DNA of 64,000 bases, taken from positions 62,001 through 126,000 of the forward strand of contig NZ_VIJZ01000004.1 of NCBI RefSeq assembly GCF_006874425.1, written 5' to 3'. A program made the position numbers and the translations under genes. Origin of the DNA: Paenibacillus ottowii. Lineage in GTDB: Bacteria; Bacillota; Bacilli; Paenibacillales; Paenibacillaceae. Below the pieces are notes generated by a model. That model did not search any database and was not told where the DNA came from. It saw only the letters and a program-made list of their open reading frames with translations. Below, piece by piece: positions 55,260 through 64,000 of this stretch (its first letter is position 1; each line of letters starts with the position of its first letter).

Positions 55260-56089
55260 AAGTGTTAATCAGGATTGAATTCGAGAAGTTGATCCACCAG
55301 AAATGGACATGGTTCATGTTAGTTTCTTGCATTCCATTTGCTTATGCATTGATAACATATTTTATGTGGGTTGATCAGCGGCATTTACCTGATAGCCCAT
55401 TCTATGTAGCTGCGAGCATGTCGGCATCGAGAGGGATGAAAGAAAGTATATATTTATTTGGGAACTTAATGGTTGCGCTGTTGGCTGGTCTCTTATACAC
55501 AGAAGAGTTTCAGGGTGGTAAATTGCGAATGTTTTTTTTAAGAAGCTATTCTCGGGGTCAAATCTTTGTTAGCAAATGGATGATAATGAATTTATTCATC
55601 CTATTAATGATGGCCATTTTAGGCGTATCGTTTACGATCTTTGGCGTAATGAAACTTCCATCTCCCCCAGAGGTAATGATATCAGGGAATAGGATTCCTT
55701 CCACAGATGCTGCAATACTATTCTATACTTTGAAACAATATGCACTTGATTTCGCTACATTGATCGGGGGGGGCGGTTTGTTTATTTGGATTGCTATGTA
55801 CTGTAGGACTGCGGCTCGTACAATTGGTATTGCGACGATCTATATCATTATATCAATGTTTGCTACAAGTATTTTCGATCCGGGAAGTCCTTTAATAACG
55901 GAAAATGCATTCTTGCTTGCCTTGATTTATGCAGGGTTGATTCCAGGTATGCAGATTGTTGGTGTCGAAAAGGCATTGTCGGGCGATGAATATGCACAAA
56001 TTTCAATAGCAGTGGGTTTAGTTATTTACTTTTTCGTATGTATTGTAGCTGCTCGTAGAAAATTTACGAGAGCAGATTATTTAAATTAG
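55256..56089 (+). CDS. lanE: lantibiotic immunity ABC transporter permease LanE
   Basis: The 277-residue membrane protein has six hydrophobic helices in the ABC-2 arrangement (MLVSCIPFAYALITYFM near the start, then FGNLMVALLAGLLYTEEFQGG). The cytoplasmic FFLRSYSRGQIFVSKWM loop probably couples to LanF. It overlaps lanF (ATGA). It forms the immunity pump with LanG; the split of roles between E and G is by position. Confidence 0.85.
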   Translation: MKVLIRIEFEKLIHQKWTWFMLVSCIPFAYALITYFMWVDQRHLPDSPFYVAASMSASRGMKESIYLFGNLMVALLAGLLYTEEFQGGKLRMFFLRSYSRGQIFVSKWMIMNLFILLMMAILGVSFTIFGVMKLPSPPEVMISGNRIPSTDAAILFYTLKQYALDFATLIGGGGLFIWIAMYCRTAARTIGIATIYIIISMFATSIFDPGSPLITENAFLLALIYAGLIPGMQIVGVEKALSGDEYAQISIAVGLVIYFFVCIVAARRKFTRADYLN

Positions 56090-56101
56090 GAGTGTTGGCG
56101 T

Positions 56102-56869
56102 GTGAGCACTGGCTTGTGGATCAGTGAACTGGAACGGATATGGAAGGGGAAGCGGATTCGAACGTTTGGATGTGCTTATCTGCTCGCTCTATTGATCGAT
56201 ATTGGATTTTTACGTCTAACAGGCGGTATTCAAATTGACCTAAGCCGGTGGTTTTCGGTTGATGCACTAAATCTGCCCATATTTATTATGAAGGATATGT
56301 CGTTCTTGTTGCAATTGTTTGTGTTGCCAGGCTTATTTGTAGAGTCGCTTGCTGATGAGATACATTCGGGAGCGTATCGCATATATATGTTACGTTCGTT
56401 CGATCGCTATCAGCACTGGCTAGTTAAATTACTTACACAGATCGTTTTGATTGTCACGCTTATCTTTGGAACAACGCTGGTCTCGCTAGCGTGTGGATGG
56501 TTGTTCTTTTCTCATCCGCAATCGACAGAGGTGTACTTAGTGCCAGAATCGATTGGATATGCCGATGTATTGTGGCTGACGATCCAATACGATTTCCTTC
56601 TTGTGCTGACTAGCATTGCGGTGCTTGTGATATGCAGTGTTTTTTCTATCCTTATCACACGAGTTTCAATTGTGTATGCATGCACTATTTTAGGGTTGCT
56701 TGGCAGTTATGTCATCGTCTCTGAACTTCGTTTTCTGCATGATCCGTTTGTCAGTATTTTGAGAGTACTTTGCGGACAAGGAAGTATGATCTTCTGGGTG
56801 TATTTAACCGGGATTATTGTGATATGTCCAACCATCAGTTTCTGGATTTGGAGTAAGAGAGGAATGTAA
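56102..56869 (+). CDS. lanG: lantibiotic immunity ABC transporter permease LanG
   Basis: The 255-residue protein has six helices and the loop YMLRSFDRYQHWLVKLLTQ, which parallels LRSYSRGQIFVSKW in LanE and shows common descent. The start is GTG after ggagtgttgg, 12 bp behind lanE. About 110 bp after its stop an IS3 relic begins, separating it from lanB. Confidence 0.85.
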   Translation: MSTGLWISELERIWKGKRIRTFGCAYLLALLIDIGFLRLTGGIQIDLSRWFSVDALNLPIFIMKDMSFLLQLFVLPGLFVESLADEIHSGAYRIYMLRSFDRYQHWLVKLLTQIVLIVTLIFGTTLVSLACGWLFFSHPQSTEVYLVPESIGYADVLWLTIQYDFLLVLTSIAVLVICSVFSILITRVSIVYACTILGLLGSYVIVSELRFLHDPFVSILRVLCGQGSMIFWVYLTGIIVICPTISFWIWSKRGM

Positions 56870-57002
56870 AAGCATGCATATGAGACCATTAAATGAAAAG
56901 AAGAAGCCCCCACGAAAGGAAGACAGAAAAAAGATAATCCGCTGTTTGTTTTAGGGTGTAGTAAAGGTGGATGAATAGATTGGACACATAAAATTGAGAA
57001 GA

Positions 57003-57485
57003 TTACACCGTGGGACGGTACACATGTTCACATTGGCTGGGCGTTAAGTACCGGATGGCAGAATGAATTCGTTTGCCATTATAGAAGCAGGTAATTACTC
57101 GAATATGCTCTTCATGGCTTGTACACGCATGATCGTAGCAATTGCCTTAGCTGCTCATGTTGCTTTTCATCCCGTATTTCTGCAATCGTGCTTGGTATTC
57201 CAGGAAGGCATATTGACTACCACGATCTGAATGGTGGAGAACTTCGTCGCGCGGTCCAGCATGTTTTCATGTACGGGGAAGTTACGCTTAGAGTTCGTAG
57301 TTGCTTTATACTTCTTGATGTTTCGCGATTTCAAGCCCAGTTCTTTCATGATGCGTCCTCAACGGTTTTTCCCGTCACATAAACGCCTTGCTGCTCTAGC
57401 GCTTCCTTGATTTTATCGGCTACCGTAAAGGCGACGCGAATCCAAAAAGTTTCGCCGTATGCGTTGCTCGAGCTCAGACATTTTT
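57003..57485 (-). pseudogene. IS3-family transposase relic (OrfB part)
   Basis: On the minus strand the remains run from DSRRLYGSR and KIKEALEQQGVYVTGKTV through MKELGLKSRNIKKYKATTNS to KRNFPVHENMLD. They then jump by deletion to piece-wise matches of the catalytic end: GSQYAFLEYQ-like, LQKYGMKSNMS, CYDHACVQAMKSIFE and FYNGKRIHSAIRYLTPSQC. Most of the DDE domain is lost and stops interrupt it. The sequence tggacacataaaattgag at 56981 may be the left terminal repeat; no right end or orfA is seen. The remaining 190 bp up to lanB show no other feature. Confidence 0.8.
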
Positions 57486-57677
57486 GGGTATTTACCCATT
57501 TTATTATAGGTAACATTGATCATCCTTCTATTTGATTCCCGCTGTTACGTGCTTTCAAAATTTAGGATTATAAAAGATTACGGGTATGTGTCGAATGTAA
57601 AGAGGTCTGCAAGTATTTAGACTCTATAACTACTCCCTAAATCTCTTATTTTCAGTCCGCTAAAACTAGGAGGAAAA

Positions 57678-60600
57678 ATGACAAAAGAACCCAATATATA
57701 TCGCGCACTGGATTTTTTTATGGTTCGCACGCCTGTTTTGCCGTTCAATTTGTTTATACAGTGTTTTCCTTCCGATTGGAAAGACCAAGAAGAGCTTAAG
57801 CGTTTTTCGCTAAACAAACTTGTCGAATTATCCAATGACTCGATTATTCGCGAAGCGATTGCGGTAGCGAGCCCGAGCTTGCTTGAGTCACTTTCTCATC
57901 TTGGCAATGACCAGAATGCACGAAAGAAAGCGCAGGCTATCAAAGGTTTTATGCGCTATCTGCTCCGCATGATGACGCGTCCCACACCATTTGGCCTGTT
58001 TTCCGGTGTGACTTATGGGCAATTCGCCGAACAGTCGCAGATGAACATAGAAGGCATCGCAACGTATCGCAAACGCGTGCGACCAGATATGGAATGGTTG
58101 TTAAAGATTGTTGATAAAATCGAGAAGCAACGTGAAGTTGTAGTTCAGCTTCGTATTCAGCGCAACTCTCTTATCTACCGGCAAGGCGAACGAGCAAAAA
58201 TTCCTTATGTAGCTAGATATGGTGACCTCGGCGTCGGAGAAAGTGATAGCGTATCTGTACGAGCCTCTGCAGTATTCGATCTGGTGATGGAAGCTAGTAT
58301 AAATCCAATTCCGTACCTAGAACTCGTATCCCGGATTAAGAGTGCTTTCATGGAGGCAGAATTAGATACGATTCATCACTACATTTGGCAGCTTTTTGAA
58401 CAAGAATTTTTAATTTCGGAATTGCGACCTCCGACGACGAGTATAGAGCCCTTCGATCATATCCTGTCTGTGTTGGATGGGGTAGAGGGTATAGATGAAT
58501 GGAAGGTTGCTCTCAATGAAATTCGTCGGAATATTCGCTCGTACAATAACCGATCAATTGGGCAGGGCGAAGAGCAATTACTTCAGTTGCGACAGATGAT
58601 GAATGCTTTGGCTGAGGTGAAGACGACGGTACAGGTTGACTTGTCCTTGGAAGATCGATCCGTGACCTTGCCCTATCAGGTTCGTGAGGATGTTGAGAAA
58701 GTTGCACAATTGTTTAGTCGAATTTCTACACGTAAGTACCGACACCTGGAGGAATACTGCGATGAATTCATAGAGAAATACGGCTCGTATCGAGAGATAC
58801 CAATTTTGGAGTTGCTGGATGAGGAGATTGGGCTAGGGCCACCGGCCACCTATCAAAATCCGAGTAGCGTTCATAGGCAGTTAAAAAATCCGAGTGTGCC
58901 ATTCAGTACGAAGTGTGAACAATTACTCTTCAAGTGGTTCGTCTCGTGTATGCATCAGGGTGAACAAGAGATCGTTCTCACGAACGAAAGGATTCAACAG
59001 ATCTTGGAGGATGAATCTGATAAAACCACCAGTGAGTTAATTCCTACTCCGTCAATGGAACTCTACTTTTTAATGGTAGTGCAGGATCGGGAAGCACTCA
59101 ATCGCGGAGAGTACACGTTGGTACTTGGACCGAATCCTGGATCGAGTGGCGCGGGGAAAACGTTCGGACGATTTATTGATTTAATGGGTGTCTCGTTTAA
59201 AAACATGTTCAATGAGATTCATGAGGAAGAGCAACGCCTATCACCAGGTAAACTGCTTGCAGAGATTTCGTATTTACCCAGTGCAGCGAGATCGACGAAT
59301 GTCGTTCTCACGGAAAATTTTCGCACTTATGAAATCGGAATTGGCACGAATCACACTGTACCAGAGGATCAACAGATTCATGTGTCCGATTTGATGGTTG
59401 GGGTGCGAGACGATAAATTTTATTTGAAGTCACGCAAGCACAATTGCGAAGTGATCCCGACAGCTGGGCATATGTTGAACTACCAGGGTGCGCCGAATGT
59501 GTACCGATTTCTGGTGGAAGTTAGTCAGGAAGGGTATCGACAATGGTCGACATTAGAATGGGGAGTAATGGATCAATCCCCCTTTACTCCGCGTTTAAGA
59601 TATGGGAACATCGTGCTAAGTCCAGCGACATGGCGTATACAATTGAGTGGCAAGACATCTGAGCGCGAGAGCGAGGAGCAATTGGAGCTTCTGGTTAGGG
59701 AATTTAGTATGCAGTGGAAAGTACCTCGGTATGTGTATATGACTCAATTCGATAATCGTATCTTGTTCGATATGGAGCATCCTCTGCATGTGGAGGAGAT
59801 CTGCAAAGACTTGAAGTCAAAAGGTCAAGTGACGCTGATCGAGCATATAGGGGGGTTCGAGGATATGCCGATCCAGCGGAGCGATGGGCCCTTGACGGCG
59901 GAATTTGTCTTCCCGCTCGTTAGACGCACGGAAGAGATGGATCTGACCCAAGCGGAAGTGGCGGTAAGTAAGGAGACAGAAATCTCTCGCCGGACTGTTG
60001 TTGATGCATCGCAGCGTGTACAGTTGCCGGGTGGATCGTGGTTCTATGCCAAGTTCTATGGGATAGACAGTCGCCAAGATGAGTTCATTGGTCGTCAGTG
60101 GGGAGATTTTGTTCAGAAATGCCGTGAGGCAGGTGTAATTGAACAAGCGTATTTCATTCGTTACTCCGACCCAACTCGTCATATTCGAGTACGGTTCAAC
60201 ATGCCAAGCGGTAATGACATATCTTCGTTCATCCCAATCTTCCATGAATGGACGACTATGTTACTTCAAGATGGAATGATAAATAAGGTTGTTGTGGACA
60301 CGTATGAACCAGAGATCGAACGATATGGTGGACCTGAGCTTATGCGGTTAGCGGAACGTATGTTTGCTTGTGACAGCGATGTCACAGCGAATTTGGTTCG
60401 GTTGCTTCGATTTAAGCAGATCCAGCTAAGTCAGGAGGTCGTGGCGGTGTGTGGTGTGATACAATACATGACTCAGTTTGGTTACAACGAGCAGAAGGTT
60501 TACGAGCTCCTCAATGAGCGCTTCGATGTAAAAGAATATCTGGATGACTTCCGTAATGAACGACGTTTATTCCTGCAGTTGTTAGGGAGGGATTCCTCCG

Positions 60601-60863
60601 AATTAGCACCATTGCATCAAGAAGGTAAGCTGATTCATCAGATTGGTCAGCACAGGGAAGAGGCTGTCAAGCGGTATCAGCAAGTACTTCTTGAGCATGA
60701 GCGGCAGGGCACTCTTATGAACAACAAAGACAGTATCCTGTTCAGTGTGATTCATATGTACTTAAACCGCTTGATTGGGGTTGATCGAGATAAAGAACGT
60801 AAGGTAATGATTATGGCTCGTCATGCCCTTAATAGCTTGTTGCAATATTGGAGGAAGAGCTAA
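57678..60863 (+). CDS. lanB: lantibiotic dehydratase LanB
   Basis: LanB turns Ser/Thr of the core into Dha/Dhb, using glutamyl-tRNA as donor. The 1061-residue protein has full family length: the glutamylation domain (Lant_dehydr_N, residues 1-720, with GFMRYLLRMMTRPTPFGLFSG near residue 95, key residues Arg-x-Thr-Pro-x-Gly) and the elimination domain (Lant_dehydr_C, about 770-1050, with WFYAKFYG, FIRYSDPTRHIRVRF and a helical end). The ATG follows taggagg. It sits downstream of the IS relic and so may need its own promoter; none with both boxes was found. It overlaps lanT. Confidence 0.95.
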   Translation: MTKEPNIYRALDFFMVRTPVLPFNLFIQCFPSDWKDQEELKRFSLNKLVELSNDSIIREAIAVASPSLLESLSHLGNDQNARKKAQAIKGFMRYLLRMMTRPTPFGLFSGVTYGQFAEQSQMNIEGIATYRKRVRPDMEWLLKIVDKIEKQREVVVQLRIQRNSLIYRQGERAKIPYVARYGDLGVGESDSVSVRASAVFDLVMEASINPIPYLELVSRIKSAFMEAELDTIHHYIWQLFEQEFLISELRPPTTSIEPFDHILSVLDGVEGIDEWKVALNEIRRNIRSYNNRSIGQGEEQLLQLRQMMNALAEVKTTVQVDLSLEDRSVTLPYQVREDVEKVAQLFSRISTRKYRHLEEYCDEFIEKYGSYREIPILELLDEEIGLGPPATYQNPSSVHRQLKNPSVPFSTKCEQLLFKWFVSCMHQGEQEIVLTNERIQQILEDESDKTTSELIPTPSMELYFLMVVQDREALNRGEYTLVLGPNPGSSGAGKTFGRFIDLMGVSFKNMFNEIHEEEQRLSPGKLLAEISYLPSAARSTNVVLTENFRTYEIGIGTNHTVPEDQQIHVSDLMVGVRDDKFYLKSRKHNCEVIPTAGHMLNYQGAPNVYRFLVEVSQEGYRQWSTLEWGVMDQSPFTPRLRYGNIVLSPATWRIQLSGKTSERESEEQLELLVREFSMQWKVPRYVYMTQFDNRILFDMEHPLHVEEICKDLKSKGQVTLIEHIGGFEDMPIQRSDGPLTAEFVFPLVRRTEEMDLTQAEVAVSKETEISRRTVVDASQRVQLPGGSWFYAKFYGIDSRQDEFIGRQWGDFVQKCREAGVIEQAYFIRYSDPTRHIRVRFNMPSGNDISSFIPIFHEWTTMLLQDGMINKVVVDTYEPEIERYGGPELMRLAERMFACDSDVTANLVRLLRFKQIQLSQEVVAVCGVIQYMTQFGYNEQKVYELLNERFDVKEYLDDFRNERRLFLQLLGRDSSELAPLHQEGKLIHQIGQHREEAVKRYQQVLLEHERQGTLMNNKDSILFSVIHMYLNRLIGVDRDKERKVMIMARHALNSLLQYWRKS

Positions 60864-62728
60864 TGAACTTTATTTGGAAGGGATGTCAGCATGAATTAGC
60901 TTCACTCTGGAAGACGGTTCGACATGGGCTGCAACTCTTCCGATTGATTTTCCGCATGAATAAGAAGTATATGATTCCAAGTATGATACTACACATCATT
61001 CAAGGCGCTGTGCCTGTGATGACATTAATGGTTACACAGAATTTGTTGAATAGTGTTTCCGTGGGATGGAAAGAAGGGGAATACAGGGTACTTTCTCATT
61101 TTGTTTGGTTCATCGTCATCTATGTTTTGAAGAATTTCATCGACGTCGCCCAAAGTTATGTGGAGGGGAACCTTCAGGCGGTCATTTCCAATTCGATGAA
61201 TGTCATGATCTGTGAGAAATCAACCACGTTGGGATTGGCCGATTTTGAGAATGCTTCGATTAATGATCAATTAAAAAGGGTTTCACAAGAATCTACTTAT
61301 CGCCCCTATCAATTGTATAGCCAGATGGCTGGCATAACTTCTGGAATCATTACACTTATTTCATCTGCTATCCTACTTGTTCTGTGGAAATGGTGGGTGG
61401 TGCTCGTGATTTTCATAATATCAACGTTTTCTATCTATTCGATTTTCAAAATCAATCGAGAACAGTTCCAAATCTACTTGGATCGTACTCCGAAGTATCG
61501 AGAATCGTGGTACATGACGTATCTCTTAACAAACGATAGTACATTTAAGGAAGTGAAAATATTCCAACTGGGTTCTTACTTGTTAAACCGATACCGCGAT
61601 TTGTTGCATGGCTTCTTCCTTGTGGATCGTCGCATATTACTGAAGCGAATTCGAGTTACTTTTCTGTACGATATGTTAGAAATGGTAGCTTTGTTCTGGT
61701 TAATTGGGCTTGCAATTCACGAGACATTTATAGGAGTGATGATGATCGGGAGTTTGTATGGGTATATCCAGGCGATTATGCTCACGCAGAACCAGATGAA
61801 TGGGGTTATTCAGGGGCTTGTCCAGTTCTCACAGAACAATCTTTACATGGAGCAGTTGCTCTTGTTCTTGCAATTGCCTACGTCGGATCCTGTTAATCGA
61901 CAGAAACAGTTGCCCAGTGCAACAGAGCTATCGTGTCACGCAAATGCAAGTGTCCAGATTACACAGATTTCGTTCAATCAGGTATCTTTCGCTTATCCAG
62001 GACAAGATTCGGATACGATTCGAGAAGTGGATGTGACATTCAAGAAGGGGCAGACTGTGGCTATTGTAGGGAAGAATGGTTCGGGTAAGTCCACACTCAT
62101 GAAGCTGTTAATGCAATTGTACAAGGATTATCGTGGTACCATCCAAGTCAATGGCCGTAATGTTCTCGACTACGATCTGCAAAAAGTCCAAGAACGTATG
62201 GGGGTTGTGTTTCAAGATTTTGTTCACTATGAAATGTCGGCTCGCCATAATATTGGCTTCGGCTCATTGGCTGAACTCGAGCAAGATGAGCGATTGATGG
62301 ATGCAGCCAAAGTTGCAGCTATTGACCAAGTGATTGCGAATTTGCCAAACGGTCTAGATACACAACTTGGCAAATGGTTCGATGAAGGACATCAACTTTC
62401 GGGCGGACAGTGGCAACGTATTGCAATTGCAAGAGCCATTTTGCGAAGTGCGGATGTATATATTCTAGACGAGCCGAGCTCGTTCTTGGATCCATTGGCT
62501 GAACGAGACTTACTACAATTGTTCATGCATTTAATGAGAGACACGATAGGGATTTTCATTACACATCGTATCTCGTCAGCGCGTCTAGCCGATCAGATTT
62601 TAGTCATGGAGGACGGCCGGATCATTGAGCAGGGATCGCATGCTGAATTGATACGTTTAGGTGGGGTATATGCGCAGATGTATCAAGTGCAAGCAAGTTC
62701 ATTTGCAGAAGAAGTTGCGGTGAATTAG
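60863..62728 (+). CDS. lanT: lantibiotic exporter LanT (class I ABC transporter)
   Basis: LanT exports the modified precursor with its leader still attached. The 621-residue protein fuses a six-helix membrane domain (residues 30-330) and an ATPase: Walker A GKNGSGKST, FQDFVHYEMS Q-loop, LSGGQWQRIAIARA signature, VYILDEPSSFLD Walker B and THRISSARLAD. There is no N-terminal C39 peptidase domain, so a separate protease must remove the leader. The ATG at 60863 overlaps the lanB stop (TAATG) and follows tggagg. Confidence 0.95.
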   Translation: MNFIWKGCQHELASLWKTVRHGLQLFRLIFRMNKKYMIPSMILHIIQGAVPVMTLMVTQNLLNSVSVGWKEGEYRVLSHFVWFIVIYVLKNFIDVAQSYVEGNLQAVISNSMNVMICEKSTTLGLADFENASINDQLKRVSQESTYRPYQLYSQMAGITSGIITLISSAILLVLWKWWVVLVIFIISTFSIYSIFKINREQFQIYLDRTPKYRESWYMTYLLTNDSTFKEVKIFQLGSYLLNRYRDLLHGFFLVDRRILLKRIRVTFLYDMLEMVALFWLIGLAIHETFIGVMMIGSLYGYIQAIMLTQNQMNGVIQGLVQFSQNNLYMEQLLLFLQLPTSDPVNRQKQLPSATELSCHANASVQITQISFNQVSFAYPGQDSDTIREVDVTFKKGQTVAIVGKNGSGKSTLMKLLMQLYKDYRGTIQVNGRNVLDYDLQKVQERMGVVFQDFVHYEMSARHNIGFGSLAELEQDERLMDAAKVAAIDQVIANLPNGLDTQLGKWFDEGHQLSGGQWQRIAIARAILRSADVYILDEPSSFLDPLAERDLLQLFMHLMRDTIGIFITHRISSARLADQILVMEDGRIIEQGSHAELIRLGGVYAQMYQVQASSFAEEVAVN

Positions 62729-62744
62729 AAGGAGATGATTGAGG

Positions 62745-64000
62745 ATGAAAGCGGCAAGTGCGGTATCGACACAATGGATCCCCTTAAGTGGGGAAGTTAG
62801 GAAGCAAGTAGCACAAGTGTTGCAGGCGATTGTGCAGCGTTATAAGGATCCTGATCAGGTACGTGCCCAGATGAAGCAGGTTCCTGGGCAAGTGATTGAA
62901 GGAAAACAGGTGGCACGATGGTCAGACACAAGCTTCTCGGGTGGATTTACGGGTATTTGTGTATTAATGGGACAACTGGATCAGTTATATCCTGATAACG
63001 GTTGGGATATGGTAGGGCATAGTTACCTGCAAAAGATCCAACAGGTAATCGAACAGCAAGGTATTCATACTCTATCTCTATACAGTGGGTTAGCGGGTAT
63101 TTTGCTAGGCGTTCGTGCTCTGTCACGAAAGAATACGCGCTACCAAGGCATGCTAGATACACTGGCAAGTTGGTTCGAGGAAGCTGTGTTAAATTATGTA
63201 GAGATATGCAAAAACCAGTGGAAAGAAGGGCAATTGCGTATTAGTCAGTACGATACAATCGAAGGTTTGACAGGAATTGCACGAGTTGTGTTGGCTTTCT
63301 CAGATCGACCGCAAATGAAGATTATCTGGCAACGGATTGTTGAAGTATTCCATATCTTCTGCGGGGAAAAAGATTATCAAGGACATCGAATCCCTGCTTG
63401 GCATATCCTGTCTGCGAATCAGTTCCTCGAACATGAAAAGGTGCAGTATCCAAATGGGAATTTTAACCTGGGCCTATCCCATGGTATCTCAGGACCGCTG
63501 GCTTTTCTGAGTCTATCGCAATTGCAGGGCATGACAACAGAAGCGATGCGTGCAGATCTGCGGCGGCTCACCGAGTGGATATGTCGATGGCGAGTGAGCG
63601 GTGAAGCAGGAACGTTATGGCCGGGGCGAGTCGCTGTTGAAGAGGTACTTCAGGGTGAATTGCATCCGAGCAGTATCCGAGACCCGTGGGACTCCTGGTG
63701 CTATGGGGTGCCTGGGATTGCACGATCCATCTGGCTAGCTGGGCAAGCGATGCATAATCAGGAATGGAGCGCAATTGGGTTGCAGGCGTATGTAGACATT
63801 GAGAATCGCATCCAGACCATGGGAGGACTCACCGCCTCTACCTTGTGTCACGGTATAGGAGGCCTGCTTCATATGGTTCAACGTATGTATTCGGATACGG
63901 GTCATGTGAAGCTTGGTGCGATTCGTGATGAACTAGTTGTGGCTGTGCTGGATAAGTATGCGGCAGAGTCGAAGTTTGGTTATTATGATGAATATTTTGT
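62745..64000 (+). CDS. lanC: lantibiotic cyclase LanC (cut by the window end)
   Basis: LanC adds Cys thiols to Dha/Dhb to form the thioether rings. ATG 62745 follows aaggagatg, 16 bp behind lanT, and the frame stays open for 418 codons to the right edge. The family motifs are present: GLSHGISGP (His246), WCYGVPGIA (zinc ligand Cys319) and LCHGIGGL (zinc ligands Cys368 and His369), with SGGFTG near residue 65. Since known LanC proteins have about 410-440 residues, only the last few should be missing. Confidence 0.95.
   Translation, partial: MKAASAVSTQWIPLSGEVRKQVAQVLQAIVQRYKDPDQVRAQMKQVPGQVIEGKQVARWSDTSFSGGFTGICVLMGQLDQLYPDNGWDMVGHSYLQKIQQVIEQQGIHTLSLYSGLAGILLGVRALSRKNTRYQGMLDTLASWFEEAVLNYVEICKNQWKEGQLRISQYDTIEGLTGIARVVLAFSDRPQMKIIWQRIVEVFHIFCGEKDYQGHRIPAWHILSANQFLEHEKVQYPNGNFNLGLSHGISGPLAFLSLSQLQGMTTEAMRADLRRLTEWICRWRVSGEAGTLWPGRVAVEEVLQGELHPSSIRDPWDSWCYGVPGIARSIWLAGQAMHNQEWSAIGLQAYVDIENRIQTMGGLTASTLCHGIGGLLHMVQRMYSDTGHVKLGAIRDELVVAVLDKYAAESKFGYYDEYF

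Noticed and set aside
56874..56954. 26-codon Lys/Arg-rich ORF just after lanG
   Set aside because: A weak gagagg site precedes it, but it ends at the edge of the IS relic and resembles no LanI or known peptide. It could be a truncated gene start, but cannot be supported.
54465..57610. 11-bp direct repeat agaggtctgca in the lanA terminator and again upstream of lanB
   Set aside because: Only two short copies; one is explained by the terminator stem. Not enough for a transposition or regulatory claim.

Overview
The window reads as chromosome of a low-to-moderate-GC, spore-forming Firmicute, most likely Paenibacillus of the P. polymyxa group. This is inferred from an alpha/beta-type small acid-soluble spore protein gene, the Bacillales gene order accD-accA-pyk, fxsA-ytvI-citZ-icd-mdh, pho regulators, polA-mutM-ytaF-coaE-nrdR, a PL10-type pectate lyase, and a nisin-group lanthipeptide locus. 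No 16S or database comparison was possible.

Positions 1-33,600 are mostly conserved backbone. In order: the 3' part of dnaE, pgpA-like, accD, accA, pyk, a LysR regulator, the phosphate transporter operon pstS-C-A-B, a secreted pectate lyase, a thioesterase with fxsA and ytvI, and the TCA genes citZ-icd-mdh. Next come a small membrane protein, an SDR oxidoreductase, the phoR-phoP pair, a soluble CBS/methyl-accepting signalling protein, a second pstB, phoU, polA, mutM, ytaF, coaE, a lytic transglycosylase, a SASP gene, nrdR and two tRNA genes (Ala-GGC, Lys-CTT). Four promoters here (pstS, phoP, the CBS/MCP-like gene, the second pstB) share PhoP-box-like hexamers on an 11-bp period, with the -10 hexamer starting exactly 15 nt after the start of the last repeat. 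They look like one Pho regulon.

Positions 33,600-50,000 are more variable. They hold a hydrolase remnant, a radical SAM protein, a frameshifted lipoprotein, an AlkD-like HEAT protein, a peroxiredoxin gene that has lost its catalytic middle, a Crp/Fnr regulator, an ankyrin protein, three LysR regulators each next to a probable target (O-methyltransferase; tautomerase plus carboxymuconolactone-decarboxylase-like pair; MetE-type methyltransferase), and the fructose operon fruR-fruK-fruA with a candidate cre site.

Positions 50,000-64,000 are an accessory island. Its left flank is littered with decayed genes: a beta-lactamase-fold protein, a tyrosine recombinase, and an XRE/TPR regulator followed by a tiny hydrophobic peptide ORF. 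Next come a LuxR-type response regulator with an altered acidic pocket and a class I lanthipeptide cluster: a 57-codon precursor gene (54201-54374), lanFEG immunity transporter, an IS3-family transposase relic, lanB dehydratase, lanT exporter and lanC cyclase, which runs off the window end. The precursor has an FDLD leader motif, a Pro-Gln cleavage site and a 35-residue core with six cysteines. The first 11 core positions align with nisin rings A and B, except that Pro9 is Gly. No leader protease, sensor kinase, LanI or LanD is visible, so they may lie beyond the right edge or elsewhere.
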